Positions 14,497 to 23,159 of a stretch of DNA of 34,344 nucleotides are shown here, piece by piece. The position numbers and the translations under genes are program-made. The stretch is from Effusibacillus consociatus (lineage in GTDB: Bacteria > Bacillota > Bacilli > Tumebacillales > Effusibacillaceae), in the NCBI RefSeq assembly GCF_042652925.1, contig NZ_JBHSHC010000060.1, positions 1 through 34,344 of the forward strand, written 5' to 3'. How positions within the stretch are numbered: the first letter of the stretch is position 1; the number at the start of each line of letters is the position of its first letter. The notes beneath the pieces are model-generated. The model saw only the letters and a list, made by a program, of their open reading frames with translations. It made no database searches and was not told where the DNA came from.

Positions 14497-16518
14497 TTAT
14501 GCTAAGGACATTTCCAGCAATTCAACTACATCGTAAGTGCTGACCGAATCTTCCACACCCTTGGCTTTCGTTCCGTCAATCATCATCGTCATACAGAACG
14601 GACAAGCGGTACCAATCGCTGTACATCCTGTTTCCAGCGCTTGCTCGGTACGCATTACGTTAATCCGATCGGTGCCTTTCATTTCTTCCTTCCAGAAAGA
14701 ACCGCCCCCGGCACCGCAGCACATGCCGCGCTCTCTGTTCCGTTCCATTTCAACGACTTTGACTCCCGGAATTTTCTCCAAGATATAACGCGGAGCGGAA
14801 TAAACTCCATTGTAACGTCCAAGATAGCAGGAGTCGTGGTAGGTGATGATCTCGCTTACCTCATTGCTTGGAACCAACTTGCCTTCATCGATCAATTTCG
14901 CGAGCAGCTCGGTCCCGTGAATGACTTCCACGCCTTCCAGTCCGAAATCCGGATATTCATTTTTAAATGTGTTATAAGCATGTGGGTCGGTAGTGATAAT
15001 CTTCTTCACGTTATATGCTTTGAAAATCTCCACATTAGCTTCCGCAAGAGCTTGGAACAAGAACTCGTTACCAAGACGGCGTGCAGAATCCCCGTCGCTC
15101 TCTTCTTCCGTTCCAAGAATCGCGAAATCAACACCCGCTTTATTCAACAGATTAACAAATGATCTGGCAATCTTTTGGTTGCGCGGGTCAAACGAACATG
15201 CAGATCCTACGTAGTACAGATACTCCACCTGGCCTTGCACATCGGCCATCGTCCGGACGTCGAGATCCTTGGCCCATTCAGCACGGGTATTGCGATTTTG
15301 TCCCCACTCGTTTGACTGACGCTCAAGGTTTTGGAACGCACGGTTGATTTCCCCGTTAGATTTCCCTTCGGTCAATACCATATAACGGCGCAGATCCATA
15401 ATCTTATCGACATGTTCGTTGTACACCGGACATGCTTCTTCACAAGCACGGCAAGTGGTACAAGCCCAAATTTCATCCTCACTGTACACGTTGCCCATCA
15501 ACATAGGCAATTCTTCCACTGTTTCGGAAGTTGCCGCCACTTCCAGATTCGCCCCCGGAACACCGGTTGCAGCTGCCAGCTTGTTGGCGAGAAATTGATC
15601 CCCTACCTCGGTCAGGTGATCGCGCATCTTAAGAATCAGATATTTCGGCGAAAGCGGTTTCCCGGACAAGGTAGCCGGGCAGTTCACATGACAGCGTCCG
15701 CACTCGGTGCATGCATAACCGTCAAGAAGCTGCTTCCAAGTAAACTGATCAATCCGGCCAACACCGAATTCCTCAACCGTTTCATCGGACAAATCCATCG
15801 TACGAAGACGGCCATGCGGAGTCAGACGACGGAAGTAAGTATTGATACCCGCCGCAATCATATGCAAATGCTTCGAACGCGGGATAAAAATCAGGAAACC
15901 GAACAATACTGCAAAATGGGCCCAAACAAAGACTTCCTCAAGCACCTTGAGAACTGTCAGATTACCGCCTGCAAAAAGGGTCCCCAACCAGGAAGCAACC
16001 GGAGATGCCCAACCCGGATTGTGTCCGGTAATTGCAACTTCAAGCCCCATTACGATCATATCTGTGATGACAAGACCGCCGATAAATCCTAGAATAAGGT
16101 ATGCTTCACCGGTTTGGTCCAAACGCATGGGACGGATCAAAGCACGTCGTCCCGCTGCGATCAGGATCGCTATCAAAACCAGCAATGAGAACACTTCATG
16201 CATCAGTACAAACCAGTCGGCCGTTCCAATCAACGGCAGATGCCCGCCAAAGATATGGTGAGCGACAAATTCCAACGTACCGAAAGATAGAACAATAAAG
16301 CCCCAGAAGATAAAGAAATGCCCGATTCCCGCAGGTTCTGCGAGCACTTTCCCTTGTCCGAGCACATCGCGGAAGATTGAGCGAATTCGCTCATCCTTAC
16401 CCTCCGGTCTCGACTCGGGACGCCCAAGCATCAAATATTGATACTTGCGATACAATGCGGTCCAGAACAGGTAGACGGACCCTGCGGCAATCGCCAGAAA
16501 AAGAAGAATACGAACCAT
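14497..16518 (-). CDS. fadF: FadF-like membrane Fe-S oxidoreductase (ETF:quinone type)
   Basis: Expected to take electrons from acyl-CoA dehydrogenases via ETF and pass them to menaquinone. From the ATG at 16518 the protein has 673 aa: about five or six N-terminal membrane helices (~1-220, respiratory nitrate reductase gamma-like), then two 4Fe-4S motifs (CTECGRCHVNCP and CTTCRACEEACP, ~270-370), then a cysteine-rich heterodisulfide-reductase-like region with GMCCGAGGG and ACPFCMTM. A TTG start at 16593 would add 25 residues; its ribosome site AGGGG is about 13 nt away, so the shorter form is preferred. The B. subtilis order fadF-acdA-rpoE is expanded here by thl, hbd, crt and a second acd. 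Confidence 0.88.
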   Translation of the reverse strand: MVRILLFLAIAAGSVYLFWTALYRKYQYLMLGRPESRPEGKDERIRSIFRDVLGQGKVLAEPAGIGHFFIFWGFIVLSFGTLEFVAHHIFGGHLPLIGTADWFVLMHEVFSLLVLIAILIAAGRRALIRPMRLDQTGEAYLILGFIGGLVITDMIVMGLEVAITGHNPGWASPVASWLGTLFAGGNLTVLKVLEEVFVWAHFAVLFGFLIFIPRSKHLHMIAAGINTYFRRLTPHGRLRTMDLSDETVEEFGVGRIDQFTWKQLLDGYACTECGRCHVNCPATLSGKPLSPKYLILKMRDHLTEVGDQFLANKLAAATGVPGANLEVAATSETVEELPMLMGNVYSEDEIWACTTCRACEEACPVYNEHVDKIMDLRRYMVLTEGKSNGEINRAFQNLERQSNEWGQNRNTRAEWAKDLDVRTMADVQGQVEYLYYVGSACSFDPRNQKIARSFVNLLNKAGVDFAILGTEEESDGDSARRLGNEFLFQALAEANVEIFKAYNVKKIITTDPHAYNTFKNEYPDFGLEGVEVIHGTELLAKLIDEGKLVPSNEVSEIITYHDSCYLGRYNGVYSAPRYILEKIPGVKVVEMERNRERGMCCGAGGGSFWKEEMKGTDRINVMRTEQALETGCTAIGTACPFCMTMMIDGTKAKGVEDSVSTYDVVELLEMSLA

Positions 16519-16654
16519 CTCCACGCCTTTCGACCCCTTTTCTTTTAGTTTTTTCTGAACTTGCGAATCAAACGTTCGGTCGGTTTCTGACAAAAAAAAT
16601 AAAATCCCCTAGTAATACATTACCGTATTGCCAGGAGATTTGCGATATTAAAAA

Positions 16655-16668
16655 TGAATGACCATTCA
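16655..16668. promoter_or_regulatory. Inverted repeat TGAATG-AC-CATTCA before fadF
   Basis: Perfect 6-bp arms around 2 bp, in the AT-rich gap between kamE and fadF. A candidate -10 (TAATAT) lies just downstream on the minus strand, so a bound repressor would block it. B. subtilis FadR uses TGAATGA half-sites but with a wider centre, so the identity is only suggestive. Confidence 0.5.
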
Positions 16669-16713
16669 GAATAAAACGCCTTGTAGATTCCTCAGACCCC
16701 TTTTTGGTCCGTC

Positions 16714-17466
16714 TTACGAAGTTTTTCGCAATCTTTCTGATAATTCTTGTACAATAAAAGATGCAACATCGGGTGCTAATGTTCCAGGACCAAACCCGGC
16801 GTCATAACCCAGCTCCAGCGCCAGTTCATGGGAGATTCGCGGCCCGCCGCACACAAGCACCAGCTTGGAGCGAAGCCCTTCCGCCTCCAACAGATCCACC
16901 AGTCGAGTCAAATTGGGCAGGTGTACATCCTTCTGGGTTACTACCTGCGAGACAAGTATCGCGTCCGCTTTCAGTTCGATCGCTTTGGCCAGCAATTCCT
17001 CGTTTTCCACCTGTGCTCCCAGATTGTAGGCATCTATCATCGGGTATCGTTCCAATCCGTATTCCCCGGCATACCCTTTCATATTAATAATGGCATCAAT
17101 TCCGACCGTATGAGCATCCGTTCCGGTGCAGGCACCGATCACCACGATCTTGCGTCCGATATGCTTTTGAATGTACTCATTTATTTCTTTGAAATTCATC
17201 CGTTTCGAGTTCGTCTTGACTACTTTGATTTGCGTAAAGTCAACCGTATGACGGCATTTTCCGAACAGAATGAGAAACGTTACACCTTCCCCAATATCCT
17301 GAGCATGCACGACTAGAGGTTCAGCAAGGCCCATTCTGATCGCAAGCTGTCGAGCGGCCTCTTTCGCTTCTTCTCCGTATGGGACTGGCAGGGAAAAGCT
17401 CAATTGGACCATCCCGTCATCCATCGTATCCCCATAAGGACGGATTCGGGTGAGATCAGCCTTCAT
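16714..17466 (-). CDS. kamE: D-lysine 5,6-aminomutase beta subunit
   Basis: Cobalamin-binding subunit of the adenosylcobalamin/PLP enzyme that moves the terminal amino group of beta-lysine (or D-lysine) from C6 to C5. The 250-aa protein has the base-off B12 motif DxHxxG as D117-A-H119-T-V-G122. The PLP lysine expected shortly after it is Lys130 in INMKGYAGEYG. The N-terminal part (~1-95) is the dimerisation domain and the C-terminal part a Rossmann B12 domain ending CGGPRISHELA and GFGPGT. The start overlaps the kamD stop by 4 nt (ATGA), implying coupled translation and equal subunit amounts. Confidence 0.96.
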   Translation of the reverse strand: MKADLTRIRPYGDTMDDGMVQLSFSLPVPYGEEAKEAARQLAIRMGLAEPLVVHAQDIGEGVTFLILFGKCRHTVDFTQIKVVKTNSKRMNFKEINEYIQKHIGRKIVVIGACTGTDAHTVGIDAIINMKGYAGEYGLERYPMIDAYNLGAQVENEELLAKAIELKADAILVSQVVTQKDVHLPNLTRLVDLLEAEGLRSKLVLVCGGPRISHELALELGYDAGFGPGTLAPDVASFIVQELSERLRKTS

Positions 17467-19091
17467 ACGGACGCCTCCTTAGCGGGACCCGGCACCTCTG
17501 GTGCCTTGACCCGACTTGTGCTCTTTGGGTGCTTTACCAGCCCCAATTCCAGGTGCATCTGCTCTTCAATCGGGTTGTAGTAACGCTCGTCACGCATGAA
17601 AACTCCCGATAAACCCTTTCCGCCCGTCGTGGTCCTTTTTACGTCGGCGAACATGCCTTTTGCCAGGGCTTCAAAAAGCCCGATGGATTGGATTTGCTCC
17701 AACAGATCAGTCGCTTGATCCAATACCTGTTGGGCACGGCGGGCAATGATTCCATCCCGCTTATATTCAATCTCATCATGCAAATGTCTGGCATTCTTAA
17801 AGATATACCTGGCTGCCTCAATGGCCAAATGGCGCTCATGAATCAAGGGAGTGTGAATCGCTTCCGTCATCATCCCGAGCAGTTGAATTCCCTGCCCCGT
17901 CATGATTCCCACCATATTGAAAAGGGCATCCTGCACATGACCACGGAAAATATTACCGGTCATATGTTTGGTGGGAGGCATATATTTAAGCGGTGCTTTC
18001 GGAAAAATCTCGCGCGCCATCTGCGCTTGGGCCAATTCCAGCAAAAAGCCGTCTTCCAGTTCCGGATTCATCTCAAACGCATGCCCCAGCCCCATCTGCT
18101 CTTCTTTCAGTCCGGAGCGAAGCGCGAGCTGCTCGTTAATAAACTGGGACGCCAACACAGTATGAGCCGCCTCAACCGCATCTGCCGTCGTCAAGTAGTT
18201 GTCTTCGCCCGTATTGATAATCACCCCTGCAAATGCATTGATCATGCGGGAGAAATTCTGGTCAACCAGTGTTCGCTGCATGTTAATGTCCCGGAACAAA
18301 ATCCCGTACAGGGCATCATTGAGCATCACGTCCAGTCTTTCAAGCGCCCCCATTGCAGCAATCTCCGGCATGCAGAGACCCGAGCAATAATTGCAAAGCC
18401 GGATATACCGGCCCAGTTCTTCCCCCACCTCATCAAGCGCCTGTCGCATGATTTGAAAATTCGCCTGGGTGGCATACGTTCCCCCGAAACCTTCCGTGGT
18501 CGGCCCGTAAGGCACATAGTCCAGCAGAGACTGACCGGTTGAACGAATCACTGCAATGATATCCGCCCCTTGCCGAGCAGCCGCCCGGGCTTGCACCACA
18601 TCTTCGTAGATGTTGCCGCTTGCCACAATTACATAGATATAAGGCTGGGGACTGTCTCCATATTTTTGCAAAAAGGCGCTTCGCTGGTTTCGGTTCTCCC
18701 GAATTCGATCCAAGGATGCGCGGGCTAACTCGGCCCCTTTTTCCCAAAGTTTTTCTTCCGGAAGTTCATCCAATGCAAACAGATTCAGGTTGCCGCTTGC
18801 CACCGCTTCCCCTACTTCCCGGATCGACCAGCCTTTCTGCAGGATCGCGTTAAGAACGGGACGGGATACTCCTTCTGCCAGTCGTCCCTGTTCCTTTACA
18901 TGGTCGACGACAACGTTAGGCAGCGGGATCCCATCCGCATCGACTCCGTCCAATCCAAACAAACGAAGGACTGTTCGTTCCACCGCTACCGTACTTCTTT
19001 TCTCGATATATCGAGTCACATCATCTGCAATCGCCGCTGCGAATTGTCGCGCTTGAGCAATTTTTGCCTGTTCCAGGTTCAGCTTGCTCAT
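17463..19091 (-). CDS. kamD: D-lysine 5,6-aminomutase alpha subunit
   Basis: Catalytic TIM-barrel subunit that pairs with KamE. The 542-aa protein begins MSKLNLEQAKIAQARQF, fixed by AAAGGGGGA at 5-6 nt upstream; the frame is open for 237 nt further, inside kamC. Recognisable family segments include NLFALDELPEEKLWEKG (~105-121), YVIVASGNIYEDVVQARAAA (~150-170), YGPTTEGFGGTYATQANF (~190-208) and KYMPPTKHMTGNIFRGH. It overlaps kamC by 71 nt as sequenced and kamE by 4 nt. Confidence 0.96.
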   Translation of the reverse strand: MSKLNLEQAKIAQARQFAAAIADDVTRYIEKRSTVAVERTVLRLFGLDGVDADGIPLPNVVVDHVKEQGRLAEGVSRPVLNAILQKGWSIREVGEAVASGNLNLFALDELPEEKLWEKGAELARASLDRIRENRNQRSAFLQKYGDSPQPYIYVIVASGNIYEDVVQARAAARQGADIIAVIRSTGQSLLDYVPYGPTTEGFGGTYATQANFQIMRQALDEVGEELGRYIRLCNYCSGLCMPEIAAMGALERLDVMLNDALYGILFRDINMQRTLVDQNFSRMINAFAGVIINTGEDNYLTTADAVEAAHTVLASQFINEQLALRSGLKEEQMGLGHAFEMNPELEDGFLLELAQAQMAREIFPKAPLKYMPPTKHMTGNIFRGHVQDALFNMVGIMTGQGIQLLGMMTEAIHTPLIHERHLAIEAARYIFKNARHLHDEIEYKRDGIIARRAQQVLDQATDLLEQIQSIGLFEALAKGMFADVKRTTTGGKGLSGVFMRDERYYNPIEEQMHLELGLVKHPKSTSRVKAPEVPGPAKEASV

Positions 19092-20664
19092 CGAAATCCC
19101 CCTTTCGTCCCGGATGTTTATGATTTGTATCCAGCCACTGTCTTGAATACGACAGAATCTCTGTCCGCAATCCCAACAGTTCTGCAATTCGAAGCGATTC
19201 CAGTTCGATTCGGGCTGTGTCCGCCGAAACGATCCGGCGGTCAGCCAGACCGGCCACCCGCCACCGCAGCAAGCCTTCTTGAGCGGCCACTTCGGCCACT
19301 CCCGCATAGTGCGTGGCAAACAATACAATCCAGTCGGACCTTTGCAAATATCGTGTCAAGCCGACCGCCAACGCCTCTCCCTCCAGGGGATTTGTCGCCC
19401 GTCCGACCTCATCAAGCAGCAGGAACACGGTTCCTTCTGCTTTCAAAATGGTCGAGAGCCGTACGATTTCCCCGCCAAAGGTGGAGAGCCCGTTTTCCAT
19501 CGATTGCGGGTCTCCCCCTACAAAGCGGATTCGATCGACAGGTTGAAAATAAAATGTTTCGGCAGGCACCGGCATTCCGTATTGGGCCAGCGCCTGTAGC
19601 AGGCCCGCTGTCCGCAGGGCCACTGTTTTCCCGCCCATGTTGGGGCCGGTCAGCACCGATATCCCCCGTTGCAGCCGGAAAGAGATTGGCGTAATCTGTG
19701 ATCCTTTCTGCTTTAATGCTGCAGAGAGCACAGGGTGACAGGCATTGACCGCCTCCCAACGATCTTCCGTCCAAACAGGAGCCTTCCAACCTAACCGATC
19801 GGCCGTCAAAATTCGGGTCAGCAGCCAATCCAGCCGCCCCCATGCGGCTTCACACTTGCGGAATGTATCAATATGAACCGCCAATAAACGGGTCAATTTT
19901 GCCAGTAATTCTTTTTCCCGGTCAGCCTCCTGCTCTGCTGCCCGCTGAAATTCGTCCAGCAGAGAGATGGTCTCTGCCCGGTCTTGCACGCGGAAGATCA
20001 CATCCCAAGATGTCTCACCTTGGAGCATAAGGTCTTGATCCGCCTGCGACCGTTCAATCATCTCCCGGTCATCACGCGACCAGATATACTCACGTTCCCT
20101 ATTCGGCATGCGACCGTATCTGCTTTTCAGTTCGTCCTGCTGCTCCTTCCGTATCCGGTCAATTTCATTCTGCAGTCTCCGCTTTCTTCCCCGAAGTTCT
20201 TGCAGCACGGGATCATAAGAATCATCCAGGGAAAATTTCGGAGTCATGTCCGCTTCCGAATTCAGGATGCGAATGACTGTATCCCATTCAACGTCTGGCC
20301 ACCAGGGGAAACGGATGTGCACCAACTCATCGAGCAGCTTTCCGTTCCACATCCACTGTTTCCACTTAAACAAATCCCCCGTTTGTAAGACGACACCAGC
20401 ATCCACCTGTTGAAAAATCGGTTCAATCGTCCTAAAGGCAGCAACCGTTTTTTGCAGACGCTCCGCCCATTCGACATCCTGCAGAGCCGTTTGCAGATTC
20501 GTAATGCAGCGGCAGTCCTCCTGCCATTTCTCTTTTTCGGAAGGGCGAAAAGGGCGGACTTGGGACTGCCAAATCCTTCCCAGTTCAGACAGAGGCTGAA
20601 ACAGGTTCCACGCATAGTCCCACGCAAGATGTTCCCGAGTTTCCTGATCCATAAACTCTGTCAT
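19021..20664 (-). CDS. kamC: KamC, MutS-like ATPase (lysine 5,6-aminomutase reactivase)
   Basis: MutS-family ATPase without the mismatch-recognition domain, 547 aa as read. The C-terminal ATPase has Walker A TGPNMGGKTV (~340-350), Walker B VFLLLDEVGRATNPLEGEAL (~407-426) and FATHYAGVAEVA. The N-terminal ~330 residues are helical/coiled-coil. In lysine fermenters such a gene lies beside kamB and is annotated as the reactivating ATPase for the B12-dependent aminomutase; this role is inferred from gene context. The ATG at 20664 follows AAGGGGG. The last 23 residues run into kamD in another frame and look unlike a conserved tail. One extra G in the GGGGG run at about 19097-19101 would end the protein at a TGA overlapping the kamD ATG (19088-19090). 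Confidence 0.85.
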   Translation of the reverse strand: MTEFMDQETREHLAWDYAWNLFQPLSELGRIWQSQVRPFRPSEKEKWQEDCRCITNLQTALQDVEWAERLQKTVAAFRTIEPIFQQVDAGVVLQTGDLFKWKQWMWNGKLLDELVHIRFPWWPDVEWDTVIRILNSEADMTPKFSLDDSYDPVLQELRGRKRRLQNEIDRIRKEQQDELKSRYGRMPNREREYIWSRDDREMIERSQADQDLMLQGETSWDVIFRVQDRAETISLLDEFQRAAEQEADREKELLAKLTRLLAVHIDTFRKCEAAWGRLDWLLTRILTADRLGWKAPVWTEDRWEAVNACHPVLSAALKQKGSQITPISFRLQRGISVLTGPNMGGKTVALRTAGLLQALAQYGMPVPAETFYFQPVDRIRFVGGDPQSMENGLSTFGGEIVRLSTILKAEGTVFLLLDEVGRATNPLEGEALAVGLTRYLQRSDWIVLFATHYAGVAEVAAQEGLLRWRVAGLADRRIVSADTARIELESLRIAELLGLRTEILSYSRQWLDTNHKHPGRKGDFDEQAEPGTGKNCSSATIRSGDCR

Positions 20665-20697
20665 TTCGAATCCCCCTTACTTCTGCATTGTGTTTTC

Positions 20698-20753
20698 GGG
20701 TCCCCATTAAAGTACTCGGATTAATCTTCGAAGGCTCGCTTCACTTTAATGGG
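20698..20753 (-). repeat. Palindromic intergenic repeat copy between kamB and kamC
   Basis: Minus strand CCCATTAAAGTGAAGCG ... GAGTACTTTAATGGGGACCC, so it is in inverse orientation to the copies at 24.2 kb. The left arm overlaps the kamB stop: the last codons CAT TCC CAT TAA are made largely of repeat sequence. The element is transcribed within the kam operon. Confidence 0.75.
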
Positions 20754-21762
20754 AATGTATACTATCCACCACCGGGAGCCCCTCTGCCACTTCCGTAATG
20801 GCTTCCAGTAAATCCTTTTGCGGCAAACGATACCCCTCTACCGACATGGAATTCACTGTCACCGCTGCAATTCGAATCGACCGTTCCGCCAAGATGCGGG
20901 CCCCTTGTCGCTCAAACCGTTTCCATCGGGCAAGTGAGCCCATCATATGTGTTCCGTCTTTTACTATCAAAGTCTGAACCGCACCCTCCAACATGTCTAA
21001 CACACGGTCTGTGACAACGCCGGGCATTGCAACCGCCGCAGCCCCCTCCGGCCAATTGGGATCCGATTGAGGATGCAGCAAAAAAGGGCTTACCCCTTTG
21101 AGCACCCGCGCCGGAATATCGGCAGCCCCCGCCACAATACAGTCTGATGTTCTTGCCAAGAAAGCCAGCTCCCGCTGCCAATCCTCCGTTATTCCGGGCA
21201 TTCGGAGCCGGGCCAAAGCGGATCTCGTTTCTCTCGCAACATCCGCGACAGTTCTTCCGACGCTCGCTCCCGTGCATACCACAATCCCGTCTGCGAGATC
21301 TGGCGTGGCACTGGCGATTCGGTCAAATGCACCGTCAATGATTTGGAGCTGAGGAACCCATTTTTCAAGTTTGGAAAGGATCTGTCTTGCATGCTCCACC
21401 AGCCGGACTCCCGCTAAGACCACACTGCCCGCTTCCACGACACGCGCTATGAAAATCTCCCCCATAGCAGAAGGAATTCCGGTGGCCTCCAACAGTTCCA
21501 GCCTGGCATTGCCTTGTTCAAGAGCGTCAGCCGCAGTCGCAAGCATTGTCCCGACAGGAGCTTGTACAGACGGCTTTTCCACTCCGATCAATGCGTCAAA
21601 ACGCTCCCCGTCCACTCCAATACTCTGGAGGGACAGGGAGACGCCTGCTTGTGACGCTTCTTCTATAATCGTATTCATCGCGGTTGTTTTTCCTGCATGC
21701 TTCGCCAGCCCGATGATCGCCAACCGGCGAACTCCCGCTGCTTGCACGTGTTCATACAGCAT
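20746..21762 (-). CDS. kamB: KamB, P-loop partner of KamC (reactivase subunit)
   Basis: A 338-aa protein with a P-loop near the N-terminus (IIGLAKHAGKTTAMN, ~16-30), found in lysine-fermentation clusters between kamA and kamC. It is annotated there as a subunit of the lysine 5,6-aminomutase reactivase; I know no direct biochemical proof and the role rests on context. Other visible segments are EATGIPSAMGEI (~95-106), VLAGVRLVEHARQIL (~115-129) and VVCTGASVGRTVADVARETR (~163-182). The start is 10 nt after kamA with AGGGG upstream. The C-terminus (DSIHSH) ends inside a palindromic repeat, so the natural tail may once have been different. Confidence 0.78.
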   Translation of the reverse strand: MLYEHVQAAGVRRLAIIGLAKHAGKTTAMNTIIEEASQAGVSLSLQSIGVDGERFDALIGVEKPSVQAPVGTMLATAADALEQGNARLELLEATGIPSAMGEIFIARVVEAGSVVLAGVRLVEHARQILSKLEKWVPQLQIIDGAFDRIASATPDLADGIVVCTGASVGRTVADVARETRSALARLRMPGITEDWQRELAFLARTSDCIVAGAADIPARVLKGVSPFLLHPQSDPNWPEGAAAVAMPGVVTDRVLDMLEGAVQTLIVKDGTHMMGSLARWKRFERQGARILAERSIRIAAVTVNSMSVEGYRLPQKDLLEAITEVAEGLPVVDSIHSH

Positions 21763-21772
21763 ACAACGACCC

Positions 21773-23110
21773 CTAATCTACCATCGGCAATTCATCATGA
21801 TGCGGACGGCGATCTGCCCGTTTCAGTCCTTTCGGCTCGATCCCAACCGCTTGGTCGTTCAGCAGCTTCGCGACCCCGATCGCTTCTTCTTCATGGTTAT
21901 GTGTACATGTCGGCGGGCATCCTTTATCTTCATAGGTCGGTTCATGGTAAACCGAAATCACGCCCTCGAAGTTGCGCAGCACCACCTTCCCGTGCCCTTG
22001 CGAGATCAGATACTGCGGCATCACCGGGACCTTGCCGCCGCCTCCCGGTGCATCAACAACGAAGGTAGGCACTGCATAACCGGAAGTATGGCCGCGAAGC
22101 TGCTCCATGATCTCCAGACCTTTCGATACAGTTGTCCGGAAATGCTGAATTCCTTCCGACAGGTCGCACTGATAGATGTAGTAGGGACGCACGCGAACCT
22201 TCACGAGTTCGTGCATCAGCTTCTTCATGATATGAGGACAGTCATTAACGCCGCGCATCAGTACAGTCTGGTTCCCAAGCGGAATCCCTGCATCCACAAT
22301 CTTCTCGCAGGCAGCCTTTGTTTCAGGCACGAGTTCGGCCGGATGGTTGAAATGCGTATTGATCCAGATCGGATGGTACTTCCGCAGCATCTTTAAGAGG
22401 TTGTCAGTAATCCGCTGCGGGAACACAACCGGTGCCCGGGTTCCGATCCGAATGATCTCGACATGGGGGATTGCCCGCAGGTTTGAGATAATGTATTCCA
22501 AAGTTTTATCGTTCACAAGCAATCCATCGCCGCCGGACAGCAGGACGTCCCGAATTTGCGGATTGCGCCGGATATAATCGATCGCCTGATCCAACTGCTG
22601 CTTGGGTACCGACTGCCCGGGAACCCCTGAAAAACGACGACGGGTACAATGACGGCAATACATCGAACATTGATTGGTGATCAAAAACAGTACCCGGTCC
22701 GGATAACGATGTGTCAACCCGGGTGCCGGAGCGTCCTCGTCTTCATGCAGGGGATCTTCCATGTCGTAAGGTGAACGGGTCATTTCATCTGACAAAGGCA
22801 CCGCTTGCAAGCGAATCGGACAATTCGGATCGTCCGGATCCATCAGCATCGCATAAAAAGGAGTGATGCGCAGTGAGATGGTCTCCTTTACATGCTTAAT
22901 CCCTTCAATTTCACTTTCCGTCAGGTTAATGACCTTCCCGAGCTGATCCAGGTTGTTGATCGTATGGGTCAACTGCCACATCCAATCGTTCCACTGTTCA
23001 TCCGTAACATCTTTCCAAAGCTCAATATCGCGAAAATGGCGCTTCTTCTTCCCAAATGTTTGCGGCAGATTACGAAACGCTTGGTTGAGATCATCCATTG
23101 TTTGACTCAT
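21773..23110 (-). CDS. kamA: L-lysine 2,3-aminomutase
   Basis: Radical SAM/PLP enzyme converting L-lysine to L-beta-lysine, the first step of the pathway. The 445-aa protein has the radical SAM cluster motif as Cys148-SMY-Cys152-RH-Cys155, SGGDGLL (~200-206), GTRAPVVFPQRIT, and the PLP-lysine region VDAPGGGGKVPVMPQY (~350-365). The C-terminal ~60 residues carry extra cysteines and histidines (GCPPTCTHNH), typical of the metal-binding tail of lysine aminomutases. The ATG at 23110 follows GAGGGGG. It is 49 nt after kdd and 10 nt before kamB. Glutamate 2,3-aminomutase is a close relative, but the operon decides for lysine. Confidence 0.96.
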   Translation of the reverse strand: MSQTMDDLNQAFRNLPQTFGKKKRHFRDIELWKDVTDEQWNDWMWQLTHTINNLDQLGKVINLTESEIEGIKHVKETISLRITPFYAMLMDPDDPNCPIRLQAVPLSDEMTRSPYDMEDPLHEDEDAPAPGLTHRYPDRVLFLITNQCSMYCRHCTRRRFSGVPGQSVPKQQLDQAIDYIRRNPQIRDVLLSGGDGLLVNDKTLEYIISNLRAIPHVEIIRIGTRAPVVFPQRITDNLLKMLRKYHPIWINTHFNHPAELVPETKAACEKIVDAGIPLGNQTVLMRGVNDCPHIMKKLMHELVKVRVRPYYIYQCDLSEGIQHFRTTVSKGLEIMEQLRGHTSGYAVPTFVVDAPGGGGKVPVMPQYLISQGHGKVVLRNFEGVISVYHEPTYEDKGCPPTCTHNHEEEAIGVAKLLNDQAVGIEPKGLKRADRRPHHDELPMVD

Positions 23111-23159
23111 GAAAAAAAGCCCCCTCTTGTTTGGTTCTCACCGGATCCTTCCGGTCTGA

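Noticed and set aside
16669..16713. Terminator directly after kamE
   Set aside because: Only a weak hairpin (AGAC/GTCT with mismatches) and no T run; read-through into fadF cannot be excluded.
17688..18542. 284-codon plus-strand frame opposite kamD
   Set aside because: It is a shadow of the GC-rich kamD gene; no family features are visible and kamD itself is certain.
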